Below, piece after piece: positions 1 to 13,189 of a DNA stretch of 64,000 nucleotides. Origin of the DNA: Boswellia sacra (lineage: Eukaryota > Streptophyta > Magnoliopsida > Sapindales > Burseraceae); contig SNVD02007173.1 in assembly GCA_013180625.2 (NCBI GenBank), forward strand, positions 62,001 to 126,000, written 5' to 3'. Below the pieces are notes generated by a model. That model worked only from the letters and a program-made list of their open reading frames with translations, was not told where the DNA came from and made no database searches. The first letter of the stretch is position 1; each line of letters starts with the position of its first letter. A program made the translations under genes and the position numbers.

Positions 1-1267
1 TAATTACATATAGCTAAACAGTGGTACGCTTTATATTTTAATTACATATCCTAGTAATCTATCGGCTCCCCACGTAGGAATGTATCAGAAGTTCTAAAAC
101 CAGGGCTTTCATCAGACACCATACTGACATCCAAAGAAACATTTTAAATATCAGCTTGTATCTTTGCAAAAAATATTTAATTACATGTGATCCAACCCGA
201 GCATTCTGAAAAGCTTTAAGAACACGAGAAGTATTATGGGCCACCAAATTATCCACAGCTCTGAACTCTGAATACAAGGAATCCACTGCTTTCATGACCT
301 GCATTGTTATAAAGAAGGAAACTATTCTGAGTATCATCTTTGCATTAATAACAAGGACGGTAGAATATATTTTTTCAGCAAAGCAAAACTAGATTTTAAC
401 TATGAGCCTAAAGGTCTATGAATTTAAGTTTATAACTGACAAGAGGATGTTTTTAAGAACTTTGGTAAGAAACGGTACAGTTTAGCTCCAGGTAGAGAAG
501 TGGAAAGAATTTGTGATGAAAAACCATCCTGCGATATTTTGTCCATTGATTCCGGTGTCGAAGAGCATAGTTAGTCACCTCAATACTAAATTTGGCCAAT
601 TTGCATTAATATTTCTATCTTTCGAGACTAAGAGTAAGGCATCAAGCCGACAACACTTTTGGCTCCTAATTTTCCACATTCTCTTGCAGCACCAAGGAGA
701 ATCAATAAAAACATGTTCTAAGTAAGGGAAACAACCAAAATAAAAGTACTAGGGCGCTTTCTCCTCAAGTTACTGAAAATGGAAATTCAAACTTCAACTT
801 TCTTTTCATTTTCCTACACTTCCTCAACAAAACAGAAGACTGAGCAGATTACTATATTGAGTTTCAAGCGAAAAGTAAAGTTCTTTATATTTGCTACTAT
901 ACTGCATTTCTCTCAGAAACCAAACAGCGATATTACTGATTCCAAAGTTTAGTTTTTTATGATAATTCTACCAACTAATGAAGTGGGTTTTCAGTTTAAC
1001 AAAAGAAAATTAAAACAAAAGGCTATTTTAATAAGTAATAAATAAATGTTCTTTCTTTTTCCTGCATTTTCTCAGCAAGCAACCACTATAAATCATGACA
1101 AAGTGTTTGGGTTTTCTTTGATTCACCTCTGGAACGAAGGGTTGGTCATGAGTTGGAAGGGAGACCAGTGAGCTTGAACAAACAGAAACAGTCTTCAATG
1201 TGGACCTAGAAGCTTTTTGCAGGCGCGCAGGATACGCAGAGGGGGTGGCGCAGGATAAGACCCACAT
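1..1267 (-). CDS. Methionine gamma-lyase / aluminium-resistance-like protein, 5' part only
   Basis: Two coding exons are visible on the minus strand. Exon 1 runs 1267-1127: ATG, then 47 codons ending in PFVPE at a GAG|GTGAAT donor. Exon 2 runs 298-185: ATGCAG acceptor, then 38 codons containing AVDSLYSEFRAVDN and VLKAFQNARVGSH, ending at CAT|GTAATT. Both borders are phase 0, so the frame joins cleanly. From family knowledge, this matches the start of plant PLP-dependent proteins of the Met_gamma_lyase family (PF06838, often named aluminium-resistance or cystathionine beta-lyase-like). In these the GSH motif is followed by the glycine-rich HFAGSTGYGHD-type stretch, which would lie beyond the left edge. 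The first 40 residues are rich in Ser, Thr, Ala and Arg and poor in acidic residues, so a plastid or mitochondrial transit peptide is possible. The PLP lysine is not in the window. The start is the only ATG that opens the exon-1 frame. Confidence 0.72.
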
Positions 1268-1852
1268 CTCCTCGTTTCTCTTCTTCAATACAATTCAATG
1301 GCATGACAAAGCGAATAATCTTCCATTTAATATTCCAAAACTTTATCGAGTAATAATAACAATAACAATAATGACGACAATAGTAATAAGGTAGAGTTAT
1401 TTCCACTTTAAAAATATATATATTTCTACCTCTAGTATTAAAAACATATCCTACTAACTAAAATTAACATATTAAATTTTATTAATCTTTATCTACGTAA
1501 TTTTACCTTTAATACTAACATAAATTTAACAGATTAATCACTAGTTGTAATCTTATTATATGAATATTTCTTAAAAAAAATTTATTAACTTAACTGAGAT
1601 ATTTATAAACTCACATTTAAAGAATTATCTAATCAATTTTTGATAAATTTTTGTTATTATATTCTTTAAAATTAAGCACTATTTTTTAATTTTCTTAATT
1701 ATATAAAATTATTTATGAAATTAAGAAGATTAATTAATATATATTAAATTATTTAAAATACTATAAAGATGTAATTAATTTTTATGAAATATTGGTTATA
1801 AATAAGATATAAATGTAGCATTACTTATATTCAAAATACTATAGCCTTAAGT

Positions 1853-3441
1853 GGCACCCTCAAGGTTTAGGCTAAGAAAATCTCACCCTCGTTGTTTAGA
1901 AAGTGACGTTTAGCCCCTACTTTAACACTTCTATTAAAAAAAACTTGACGGTGTAAGGGTACTAAAGTTTTTTTTCACTGTTGAATGTCAAAATAAGAAA
2001 ATTTTATTGTATTTATCTAGCTCAAACCCGTGACCTTTTGGCTAAAACTAGCTTGTGAACCACCTAGACAATGTGAGACTTAATGATAATGAGTTGCAAT
2101 AAATTTATTTACATAACATGGAATATAAATCATGAAATTTACAATTAAAAATATAAGAAACATGTTATAGAGTTAGTCACTTTAAAATTAAGAATAAATA
2201 ATGTGAATTAAATAATAGTAAAATTATTAATTTAAAAGTTAAAAATATATTGATGATAATAAATAAATAATTTATAATTATAATAAATAGATTAATAATT
2301 AGAAATATAAGTTCATAATAATAAATAATAGAAAAATTGTTTATTTAAAAGTTAAAATATATTGATGATGATAAATAAATAATTTATAATTATAATAAAT
2401 AGATTTATAATTAAAAATATAAGTTAATGATGATAAATAAATGATAGAAAAATTATTAATTTAAAAGTTAAAAATATGTTATAATTTATAATTATTTATT
2501 TATCATCATCAATATATTTTTAACTTTTAAATTAATAATTTTACTATTATTTAATTCACATTGTATATTCTTAATTTAAGAGGTGATTAACTCTATGATA
2601 TATTTTTTATATTTTAAATTATAAATCTCATGATTTATATTCAATATTATGTTAAATAAATTTGTTGCAACTTAAAGTTATTAATTATTGCATTGCCCAC
2701 ATAGTTCATAAGTTGGATTTTAGCTAAAAGATCACGGGTTTGAGTCAGATAAATATAATAAAATTTTTTATTTAACATTCAACAGCAAAAATACTTTAGT
2801 AACCTTCCATTAATAAGTTTTATTTAACGGAAGTGTTAAAGTGGGGGCTGAACATCATTTTTCAAATAACAAGGGGATATTGTTTTTTAACCCAAACTTG
2901 GGGGTAAGAGGTGGGAATTCATGTCGTGCGTGTCGCCCCATTTAATTATTCGTGTCAAGACATGAAACACGGATCCGATACGGTTATTAACGTGTTACTC
3001 ACATGTTATAATCGTGTCATATTTAATTCACATAATTTACTTAATTGTTTAATCTAGTTATGTATAATATATTATATTCTATATATTTATATAATTATAT
3101 CAATTAAAATTATTTTTAGAATATAAACCATTGTTAGTATAAAATATTATTAAAATCATCATAATTTATTATTTTGTAAATTAATTTATTTTATAATATA
3201 AAAATTTCAGTTTTATAATATATATGTTGTAAGTAAGTAACAATTTATATCATTAAATAAGCTTACATATTAATGATAGACGACAAAATATATTTAATTA
3301 TTCGTGTCATTAAACGGGTTGACATATTGAATATCCTCAATATGAATCCGACCCATTTATTAATCGTGTATCGTGTTCGTGTTGTATTTATGTCGTGTTT
3401 GCGTGTCATATCACAAATTCCCGCCCCTACTTGAGGGTGTC
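1853..3441. mobile_element. Fold-back/Mutator-like element with long inverted ends
   Basis: Sequence from 1853 (GGCACCCTCAAGG...) is matched in inverted orientation by sequence ending at 3441 (...CTTGAGGGTGTC). The inverted arms extend about 250 bases inward and include the matching stretches CCCCTACTTTAACACTTC (left) and GAAGTGTTAAAGTGGGGG (right). The centre (about 2200-2560) is AT-rich and made of several near-repeats around AAAAGTTAAAAATATATTGATG. No coding frame is seen, so this is a non-autonomous element. The right arm is split by the hAT-type MITE at 2905-3429. I could not find a convincing target duplication, so the outer ends are approximate. Confidence 0.6.
2905..3429. mobile_element. 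hAT-type MITE nested in the fold-back element
   Basis: The ends are inverted: TAAGAGGTGGGAATT at the left, and TAGGGGCGGGAATT when the right end is read on the other strand. It is flanked by CTTGGGGG (2897-2904) and CTTGAGGG (3430-3437), an 8-bp target duplication with one mismatch, which is the size typical of hAT elements. It interrupts the right arm of the older element. A close relative lies at 18220-18733, sharing long stretches such as TTTAATTATTCGTGTCAA and AATTCACATAATTTACTTAA. No coding capacity. Confidence 0.82.
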
Positions 3442-5209
3442 ATTGTTTTTTCCTCAATTAATGTTTGACTAACTTTTACAACTGAAATATCTAAATTTAC
3501 CCTTATCTTAATATAGAATTTAATTTGAACATTAGGTTTAAGGAGGGAAAAAAACAATGGATGATGAAGGGGTAAGCCAAAATAACAAAAATGACGAAGA
3601 TGGCAATTTCAAAGATAATTGGCTCTTAAAAAAATTTAAAATGTTATAATCTTATATTAATGATTCTGTTTGTAAAAAATTTAAATATCATAATTATACA
3701 TCTAGGTTTCTTTTTATAAAAAATTTAAAAATCATATCGCATATTAATGGTTCTTCTAAATAGTTATTTCTAACACTCGATCAAAACTAGTAGCTTTTTA
3801 TAAATCTTGAACTCAACAGAAAAAAAATTATAGATTCAATGTCTTATAATTATAGCATCTAAAATTATTAAAATTATTATTATTTTTTAAATCATATTAT
3901 AATTTTGATTTTGTTTCATATTTTCACATGATTAAAACAACTAAAAAAATAATTGAAAAAAATGAATAAAAAAGATTTAATTCTATGCATCTTCTCTAGG
4001 GTTATTCAGGCCATACGTAGTAGCATAAAGAAGAGGTAAGGCTGCTTTAGTCTTTTATTAGCATTGTTTCTTATATTTTATTATTGGTTTTTTTAAATTA
4101 TGAATTAAAAAAAAAGAGGGAGAAAAGAAAATAAAAAAGAAAAATAGAGATTGACAATCTTACCTTTTAACGGTTAATTTTGATAATTGACTGGTAAAAT
4201 TTTGCACTTCATTGTTAGTTTCTAATTGAACATGATGTTGAGTCCTTTTGACTAATTATTTTAGGAGATTAAATTAATATCCCATAAACATATTTGCATA
4301 TATATTTGCGGGGAAGGTTATAATTTGCTTGAGCATTATATGGTCTTAATAATAATTGAAAACAATTTGATAAAATTACTTAAGCAAATAAATATGTCAT
4401 TCATAGCTTAACACAGTGAATCACCAATCAATTTGTTCTAAATTAATTTTTATGTGGGTCAGACATGCTGTTGATGAGAATCTTGAATAAATATAAAGCT
4501 TCTTGTTAATTTAAAATTTTCTTTTTTTTTTCTTTTAAATCAAATCACACCAAGCTATAAATAAACCCAATCTTTTTTTCCTATAAAACTCAAAAGATAA
4601 ACCAAGAAAATGTCTTTTAGAAAAGTATATTGAGATCTCATAATTTTACCTCAAATACACAAAAATCATTTATATTATTTCAAAAATCATTACAATAATT
4701 CTTCATATTACAAACTATATTTAATTATATATTACATTGTTTTGTATTATTAAATATTTTATATCATATGATACGGGAATAGATAGATTAAAAGTACATC
4801 AAATATATTTTAAGATTTTCTGTCTTCATGTAATGTATTTTAATATTAGTGGTGATATACTTCCAAATTCACGATATTATTACATAATTGTCACATTATG
4901 AACCTTAATTAATTAATATTATTAACATTTAAAATTTACCATTCCAATCATTTTTTATTACGTACATCAATTTTTATGAAAAAAGTTTATAAGAGTATAT
5001 AGTATTATTCTTTTAGTATTTAAAGTCTTTAATAAAATGAAAGGGACCTTTTGTCTTGATTTTTACAATTACAAGGACTTTTATAAGGAACCTCAAAGAA
5101 ATTTTCTCATGCTTTTGAGAATCTTGGAGCATTATTGGTCCATAATATTAATAAACTCTAAATTTTAAATTTTAATAATGGATTTATTAAGAAAGTACTG
5201 ATAAGAATA

Positions 5210-7010
5210 AACTCATTTTGATTGATTAATTCAAGTGAAATATTGTTAATTAAGCTCTTTTTTTTTGTTTTCCTTCATTGATAGATTCTATTTAATTTCT
5301 GAGAAGTCATTTATTACTATCTTAAACTTTTTCAGTTATATTGCGATGAAATTTATTTTGAACTATCATAATATATACTCAACCACAATGTAAGAAGAAA
5401 GAACACTATATATGCAAACAAAAATATGTAACCAATGATATTATATCCAGTCCCGAGGTCACGTGTTCCTCATCAATGAATAATTATTTTAGCAAATGTA
5501 ACTCCAACATGCATTACATATAATTTCATTGCAATGCACTCTGATAACACTCTTCTCTTATTCATTTAACTTTAAAATATTTGAATTTCATGCTGAGGAT
5601 TCAGTAATTACTGTCGAATCCAGACCAATTTTAAAGGAGATTGCGTTGACCTATTAAAATTCACTTGTTAGGCAAGAAATTAATACTACATTCTATTTTT
5701 GAAAAACTTAGTTCTTTTCTCTTTATGCATTAAGGTTTAGAAGAACCTAATGGTACTAGAGTGAAAAATCATAAAATTTCAGAATAGTTTTGTTGATATA
5801 AGGGTTCATTTTGAAGAATCCAAAGAGCACCTTCTCAACCAAACTTGATTTTGCTATAATGATTAGAGGTAAATTTTTCTTGAATTCTACTCATATTTTA
5901 TCTATATCTAATGAACAATATAGCTGAAGGTTGAACACTACTTTAATAAATGCATGCTATTTTGCACGTGCGCACGCACACACACACTCGTACATACATA
6001 TATAAGCACTATATTGTAGATACATTAAATTTTGTTATTAGAGTCTATGTTTAAAGTTTGTCAAATATTCTCATGTTCCAATCAATTCCAAGAAGATGAT
6101 TCAGATTTATGAAAGTTTCGTTTGATTGGTAAGAAATCTATCTAGTTTCAATTATAAAGTTTGATAGATTTTAGCCACCATTCATGAATTAAATAAACAC
6201 TATTTATTGTCAAGGTTAAGGACCTTTATGTTTATTTTTATTGTTATGGGACTCTTGGGTTTCAATGTCAAAGGTAAGGAACTTTAGTGAGTTTTCCCTT
6301 ATTTACAGAGTTAAGCGTTAAATGTGTATATAATTATGGAAATCAAAATTTTAAATTTTAGTGCTGGATATATACAGAAAACTGCAGGTATACTCATTAT
6401 GTAGTTTATTACCATTGATTTATTCAAGCAAAATATGAATATTTGGGTTTCTTTTTTCCTTTTTTTTTTCCTCATTCAGATTCATTCAATATTTTTTAGA
6501 AGTCGTTTATGAGTATTTTAAACTCTTACAAGCTTTATATGTACGAAGTTCATTTTGAATAATAGTAAAAAATTCTCAGCCACATATATGATGCTAAGAA
6601 AATATCATATATGGACTAAAAAACAATTATAACCGATGAAGTCATGGTTGATCACTATCACATGATTCTTATTTATGAATAATAACAGGTATTACATTTA
6701 AACTAATTGTGACAACCAATCAACATTGTTTTGATTCATTTAATCTTTTAAGTATTTGAATTTCGTGTTGAGGACTGAGTAATTAGTATCGTATCCATGC
6801 CAATTAAAAGAAAATTGTTTTAAGCTATTAAGATTGCTTGTTAGGTAAGAATTCATTACTTGTTCTATTTATCGGAATCCTATTTCTTTATTCATACTTC
6901 GAGGTTTGCAAGAATCTGATCACACCAACCCTAGATGAAAGAGTGAAAAATCATACAATTTTAGTAGTTCATTTATACAAGGGTTAGTTTTAAGAACATT
7001 AAAGATTATG
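5210..7010 (+). repeat. Old direct duplication, two copies about 1.2 kb apart
   Basis: The stretches at about 5210-5850 and 6440-7010 align in the same order. Both contain a T-rich run, then TTTGAA(T/C)ATA-like sequence, a TTTGAATTTC...GCTGAGGA/GTTGAGGA motif with AGTAATTA shortly after, and CTTGTTAGG(C/T)AAGAA near the end. Similarity is patchy, so the duplication is ancient. No coding frame spans either copy. Confidence 0.6.
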
Positions 7011-7416
7011 ATAAAAAACATGCATATGTTCATAAATTTTATATATGTTTACACCCATTTACCCTGTCGTCAATCCTTAGAGGTGATCAGTATGTACTAT
7101 TGTATCACATGATTCTGTTTGATTACTCTGGACTTTATATAGTTTGCTGATATATGTGGATTGCTGATAGCCTGATAATGTTTGGAGGTGTCTTTTCTTT
7201 CCTTCTAATATATTGCAATGTGTAGAGGGTTATACAGAAATATTGTTTAGAACTTTATAAATGATGATTAAACAAAGATGCCTATATATGTTTGTGTATG
7301 TTGTTCGTATCAAATCTCTTATTTAAAACTCTCGTATTTTTTCATGACTTTTTATCTAAATTTTAAGACATTATCATGAGTATATAAAGATTTTCTTGTC
7401 TATTTTTCTTTTTCAA

Positions 7417-7422
<6 letters not shown>

Positions 7423-7467
<45 letters not shown>
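7423..7467. repeat. (AT)n microsatellite
   Basis: About 22 uninterrupted AT units. Confidence 0.95.
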
Positions 7468-7469
<2 letters not shown>

Positions 7470-8250
7470 ATTCTTCATTATATTATATAGAGAGTTTAAT
7501 AGTGCTAAATGTTCGAGTTAAACAAATGCTGCATATAAATGAAAGACAAAAGAGAGAAGATGTAGAGATTGCAGTAAAATCTTGAACGACATCTTGGGAT
7601 ACTCTACATCTTTCACACACTATATCTCACATTAGCGAAGAGGAAATCTTATGGGAAATAGATTAAGACTAAACGGCAAACATTAGAAGGTGCAAAAAAA
7701 CAAAAAAAAAAAAAAGTGTAGAAACATTATATATAAGTAGAAGTCAAATCAATTGTGAAGACTAATTTTCATTAGCTGTTTCTCATAAAGGGTTTCTCTC
7801 TAAACAATCCCAAATCGGTCCATTTAAGGCAACTTCATGCCCGTTTCTTTGCAATCAAACACTTAGGGCTAGACATTTGTCCATATTGTTTTGGTCACAC
7901 ATCTCTCTCATTCTCTATCCACGTTTTGGATACCACTGCATGCTTGTTGACATGTCTTATTGAAGACTGTGTTTCGGTTTCTATTTATGTACCCAGATTG
8001 GATGTCCCAAGACACTGAGACGACATACAAAACGTTGTCCTAGAGGATTCCCGGTTGTCATATATCTTTGTGTTACAAGACCAATTTACACAAAACCCTT
8101 AAAGGGGTTTGCTCGATTGTTGAGTATCGATCTTCTCCTCGACCAATCTTGACGATTTTTCTTGTTTTTTTGTACTGTTTGCTTGTCACAGATACTTAGA
8201 AAGGTGAAAGGAGATTTGTGCTGAGTGGATCGTCGGAGACTCTTTCATCA

Positions 8251-8426
8251 ATGTTTAACGAAGAAGAGTTGAACAACATCAGGGGTCTGAGGAGAGGACC
8301 CGACTATATCGAGGTTAACTGCGGCTGCACCAGTAAAAGATATGGTGATAGCACGGGGAGACTAAAGGTTTATGCCAATGGCCAATTCATTATTGACTGT
8401 GAAGGCCCCGGGAACCGCTTAGGTCG

Positions 8427-8464
<38 letters not shown>

Positions 8465-10455
8465 ATATCAATTGCTTTTGTATTCTAATATTACTTAAAA
8501 ATTTTCATGGCTTTATTGCTAATAAATGATACTTTGTTCAAGTTATCTGGCATTAGTTTTTCATCTTTTTCTTTGTTTTTTAATTAATGCAATCTAAATC
8601 TGTGCCCATACTGTTTCTGTTGACTATACATGCATGCATATTGTTGTTTCGGTGACATACTCTCTCCTAATACAAAACATAATATCAGTTGTGTAATGAA
8701 AATCTCACAAAACTGTTATAAAAAATTGGCTATCTTTACTTGCTTCTTTAACTTAGAATCCTTCAAGTTATAATTAGATGCATGTTGTCCAATGAATCAA
8801 CTTGTATGCTGAAGCCTGATTTTCTAGTTAACTTTCTACAAGGGTGCGATAAGTTTCGTTAGTAATTGTTTCTTTAATACGAAAAAACTCCAGTTAGTGC
8901 ATCAAATTGTATGCAACATTTATAGATGATCAACAGTAAGATCTAACTAGCTACTTGTAACATTTTAGTTGTGTTGCTTTAAGTTCCAGTTTAGCCCCTT
9001 TCTTCCATGAATTAAATTTAAGAAGAGCTAGCATAAAGCAGATAAACTAATGACTATCATACAAATAAAGCTAGCTTCTACATCGTTCAAATCACTTTCT
9101 TATATATGCCATTAGGATCAAGAATTTGATGCATGCATCTAATCCTAGCTATTGATATAAAATTAGCATATCACATGCATGAAGCAACATGAAATTAAAA
9201 CAACTATATAATATATCTAATGCCTCAAGATTTAGAACATATGTATAAAACGCTGATATATAAATGGAGCTCACTGATGCCTATTTAATTCTGACGAGTG
9301 AATGAATGTTGTGGTGTGACATTAATTAGAAAGAATGACCCCATATGACTTTGAGAGGCACGCTGGAAAGGAAGGAAACAGGAAATGGACGTACCATATT
9401 TGGGTGTGGATCAATGAGGAGAAAGTACCATTGTACAAGACGGTTCTGCTCAAGTACTACAAGCATGCAACAAATGAGGACTCAATCAGCGGCCGTGGGA
9501 AGCGAACCTTCCATCGCGATGAGTTCATTTGCTGCTCAAGGTGCAAGAAGGAGCGCAGGTTCCGCCTTCGTACCAAGGAGGAATGCAGGATTTACCATGA
9601 TGCTTTGGCTGCTCGAAGGTGGAAATGTGTCGATAGGCCATATGATAAGTAAGTTAATTAATTTCTTTCATTTAAGATCAAAACTTCCTTAATTAATTTT
9701 CACTTAAATATTACCACACATTTTTCTTCTATACTAAAACAGGTTTATTTAAGTGATTTTTATGTTAATTATGTGGTAGTTTAATTATTCTATTTATGCA
9801 GAATTGTTACAAAATTAACAACCTACTTTTGTATATCTGCCTGGACAATTAAGAGTAGTGGTTTTGTAGAAAACTTAATTTTATGAAGAAACAAATATCT
9901 AATCTTTCTTTTTTTTTCTGCTTAAAACTTTTATTACAAAATTATTTATAAGTAATTATTTTACATTATTATAAAAACTCTTCTTTTTGTACGTGGATAT
10001 AAAATTATTTTATATTTTCATCCAAATAATATAATAGAAATAAATGCTAAAACACTTTTAAAAATATCAAATTAATTATGTACTTCAAGCATGTTGTAAC
10101 TAATATTACTTTCATGTTCTTTTTAACTTTTATTTACCCTCTTTAAACATGTGAAATCATCTATTCCAGGCTGGGACATATTGAACAATTTCATGTCAAG
10201 TTGGACCTTTTGAGATCAATCCACCTTTTGCTAGTGAAAGGCAACTTTTTTTTTTTCTTTTAATGATGTTTTAATTTCAGGATAACCTGTGATGTTGAAG
10301 AAGAGAGAGGGAGTCGCAAAAACAGCAGGGGTTGTCCCCGGTTTCCAACCTGTGAAGGCTGCACATCCTGTGTCTGTGTTGGGTGCTTCAAGTGCCGGTT
10401 TAAGGACTGCAACTGCCGCGTCTGCGCGGATTTCATGCAGAATGCGGATCCTTAA
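8251..10455 (+). CDS. ULT1-like: ULTRAPETALA-like SAND-domain developmental regulator
   Basis: Three exons: 8251-8425, 9330-9648 and 10281-10455, giving 222 residues. Splice signals are TC|GTAAAT, ATTAG|AA, AA|GTAAGT and TTTCAG|GATAA, and phases agree at both joins. A second in-phase donor at 8422|8423 (AG|GTCGTA) would remove one residue. Exon 1 encodes the IEVNCGCTSKRYGD motif. Exon 2 encodes a KWTYHIWVWI core, the KTVLLKYY block and the HRDEF..C..C.KERRFRLR block of the SAND-like region. Exon 3 encodes the Cys-rich tail with GCTSCVCVGC and NCRVC. From family knowledge, plant ULT1/ULT2 are small nuclear proteins that limit shoot and floral meristem size and act as trithorax-type antagonists of Polycomb repression. 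The start is chosen because an in-frame TAG (8197-8199) precedes it with no other ATG between. The N-terminus is a little shorter than Arabidopsis ULT1, and the usual CTPGCDED segment before exon 2 is not conserved. Confidence 0.9.
8431..8463 (+). repeat. (CT)n microsatellite at the intron 1 donor of the ULT-like gene
   Basis: About 16 TC/CT units begin four bases after the GTAA of the first intron's donor. A pyrimidine run so close to a 5' splice site is unusual. Confidence 0.95.
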
Positions 10456-12234
10456 TAGGTCCTCCTAAGTTAGGATTTCTGCTCCATTACTTCACAGAGC
10501 AACTGCGCAGAAGAAAGGGAAATTTGGTTTTCTGTTAAGACTGCTTGTAATAAGAGCTGAAACTTCAGCCTTTATTTCCAGATCATCTGCAGAATAACCA
10601 AACGGACAAATTATAGTTGTTTTCTCCATGATGGGCAACTGCTCTTTTTAGCCTACCTCAGTTTACAGTAACTTTAATTTCCGTTGTTGGTTTTCATAAT
10701 TACTTTTATATATGTTTTTAAGTCATCGTGTGTCTTCCCTCAAATTTAGCTTAAAATGCATTAGAGTCACATTTAGTATTCATTTACAGGATGGTTTTGG
10801 CTTGCTGGGTTAGTTAATCCGACCCGGATTTGTTCTTTTAGTTTGCGATGTTGAAAGGTTGGTTAGACCAACTTACATATTCTGGAGCTATTATCTTTAT
10901 TTTACTTTTCAGTTGCGAACTTCGGGCAATTCAAGTATCATGAAAAGCAATGGAAAAATATACTGTTTTGAGAAGAAGAGTTGTACAAGGTTTTCTACTC
11001 TGCTGCTTCACAAAGCAATTGAAATTTGCGTTTCTGTTAGACTGTCTGTGATCTGAAGCTTCAGATTTTACTTCCGGACACTATAGGACTGGATCAAACG
11101 GATCCTTCATCCTAAAATTAGGATTCATTTCCAAAATCATACTTTGTTGTTCAACATCTTATAGACGTAGCAGTGATGTGTGATGTATATGCTATTCCGA
11201 AGTGATCTATTAACCTGCTAATAAGTCAATTTAACGGTAGTTGCATTTATCGTTTTATTATTAAAGACTAGACCAGTTGCTTTAATTCGGGATGAAAAGT
11301 TACTTGTCGTTGAAATAATAAGTGGGGATTGAGTAGAATCATTACAAGATATCTTAATCCAACTTAAACCTTCATGACGGAGCCAGAAAATGTGTTTAGA
11401 GGGGACAAGACTGAATAATAAAAAGAAGAGATAATTTAACATGAACAAAGTAGTAAATATAATGGTTAAACTAAATATTAGTGTTAGCGCTAGTCCGAAA
11501 TTTTTTTTATTAAATAATTATTTAATTTGATAACTGAACTAAAGCAGTCAAGTTTGAATCATCTTGGCCTCGTAACACTCTTGGCAATTCGGATCATATT
11601 AGACTCATCATTATGCGGACCTTTATCTGATAATTCAAGTTTCTATGTAATATAATGCTTTAAAGAAAGCTCATGATATGTTTTTTTAGCATTATTTAAA
11701 GGGTATATTTATAATAGCTATTTCAAATTTATGCTTTAAGAGAAATGATAAAGTAGAATAATTAATAATCTAATTAAGTAAAATTTCTTCATACTAACAT
11801 AGAAAAAAGTTGCTAGCATAAAGAAAATAGATGACAAAACAAAATAATGAATGGAAAGAATATAAAAGTTTTGTTTAAGAAAAAGAAATTACATAGCATA
11901 TGTGCAGAAAACTGTGGATATATGATTACAAGAAAAAGCCAAAGAATTGATTAGACTCAGCAGGGGCAGTTGCCCCTTCTAGTCCTGCGCTAGCTCCGTC
12001 CTTTCATAACAGTTACCTAATGCAACTTGTGATTGAAAATAACAAATTAAGAAATGATTGGAGCAACCATGAGCTTAATGACAATGAAGGGATACCATCT
12101 ATTGTTTGGATTTTGAACACAGTACTTAGACCATTCATAACAATAAGGTAATGGAGATTATTGTTATTGAAAATCATCAAACAAATTTAAAAAAAAAAAA
12201 ATAATGAACAGAGGAATAATTCAGCTTGCACCAA
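10456..12234. other. 3' flank of ULT-like gene and repeat debris
   Basis: 10456-10700 is the probable 3' UTR of the ULT-like gene. At about 10950-11080 a partial second copy of that UTR occurs (CTGCTTCACAAAGCAATTG, TTCTGTTAGACTG, GAAGCTTCAG), so a local duplication took place. About 11371-12003 has weakly inverted ends (TGACGGAGCCAG at left; GGACGGAGCTAG on the other strand at right) and TTCAT-like flanks, suggesting a non-autonomous transposon. No gene was recognised. Confidence 0.5.
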
Positions 12235-12880
12235 TTATATTTCCTTGGCTCGGACTTTGCAAGGCAAGGGGCATTGCACCATTTTTCCAACGATGGTACT
12301 CGATGGCATCGATAAAAATTCGACTTCCAAATCACATGAAGCTGTAACTTCATGTTATATCCGTCCTGAACCTGATCTACTTGGACTCTGGCTTGTACAT
12401 TATACAGCTCTCACCATCACGTTAAAATTTACAACTCCCCTTCTAGTAAACTCATCTTGAATTGTAATGCAACCCATTAGAAACGTTTGTTGACGAGGCA
12501 CATAGAGATGCATTCACCAATGTTTCTTCCTTTTCCATCGATGGCTTCAACCACTATAATCTCTTTCTCCTTGGATAGAAGGACATCAAACTGATTATAC
12601 GATAACTGATAATCACGGTAATATGGGTTATCCGGACATTTTACCGACAAAATAACATCCCAATTACCTGTTATTAGGTGAGAGTCAGAAACGGAAACAA
12701 GAAATTGATTGACCGTTAATGAGTTCACCTGTAACTGAGGATGAGGACGCATCCGTATCCGGAGACGGATTTAAAGCAAGTATTATCCCAACCAGGAAAA
12801 CTAGGAGGAAAATTACCGTAATTAACACGTCTTGTCTCTCTTGCTCCTCTTCTTTTTTTACAACTCTGCTCAGGATCCAT
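12235..12880 (-). pseudogene. NDR1/HIN1-like (LEA_2) protein pseudogene
   Basis: Read on the minus strand, family-like pieces appear in the right order but in different frames. A start ATG lies at 12880 with a basic, charged head (KKRRGARE or KKEEEQE depending on frame). A hydrophobic segment VLITVIFLLVFLVGIILAL lies at about 12770-12825. The LEA_2-type core HPQLQVNSLTVNQFLVSVS with TGNWDVILSVK lies at about 12610-12755. A VVNFNVMVRA strand lies near 12420, and a Cys-containing end (TASCDLEVEF, then VQCPLPCKV) stops at 12235. At least two frame changes and internal stops separate the pieces. From family knowledge, intact NHL proteins are single-TM membrane proteins of about 200-250 residues linked to defence. 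This copy cannot make one. Confidence 0.65.
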
Positions 12881-13189
12881 GAAGAGGGAAAAAGAAAAGT
12901 ATAGTATATGAATAAAAAGCGAAGAACATCGCTGTAAATAGTGCAAGGAATCCTAGAAATATTACAACTGCTTTATGATTATTAAGTTAAAAGCGTAAGT
13001 AGTTCTCTATATAGTATAGGATTATTTTTCCACTAAAATTAACAGAAGAACGAACAACCAAGTAATAATAGACATGAAAAAGATTTTAAAAATTAAGTTA
13101 ATTTAGAGAAAGAAGGGTGCAGATCTGTAAATTTGAAGAATTTTTAATTATATTATTTAGTTTTTAATTATAATTATGAGTTTAGTTAT

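Larger units (their letters stand above)
3442..8250. other. AT-rich intergenic region
   Basis: No gene was recognised in this stretch. It holds a diverged direct duplication (about 5210-5850 and 6440-7010), an AT microsatellite at 7423-7467, a short alternating CACA run near 5975, and at 7750-8250 a less AT-rich stretch. That last stretch probably contains the promoter and 5' leader of the ULTRAPETALA-like gene: a pyrimidine-rich tract ending in TTGTCACAG at 8191 looks like a 3' splice site for a leader intron. Confidence 0.5.

Noticed and set aside
7423..7467. Structured RNA or replication signal at the AT run
   Set aside because: It is a simple AT microsatellite; similar tracts occur at least eight times in the window.
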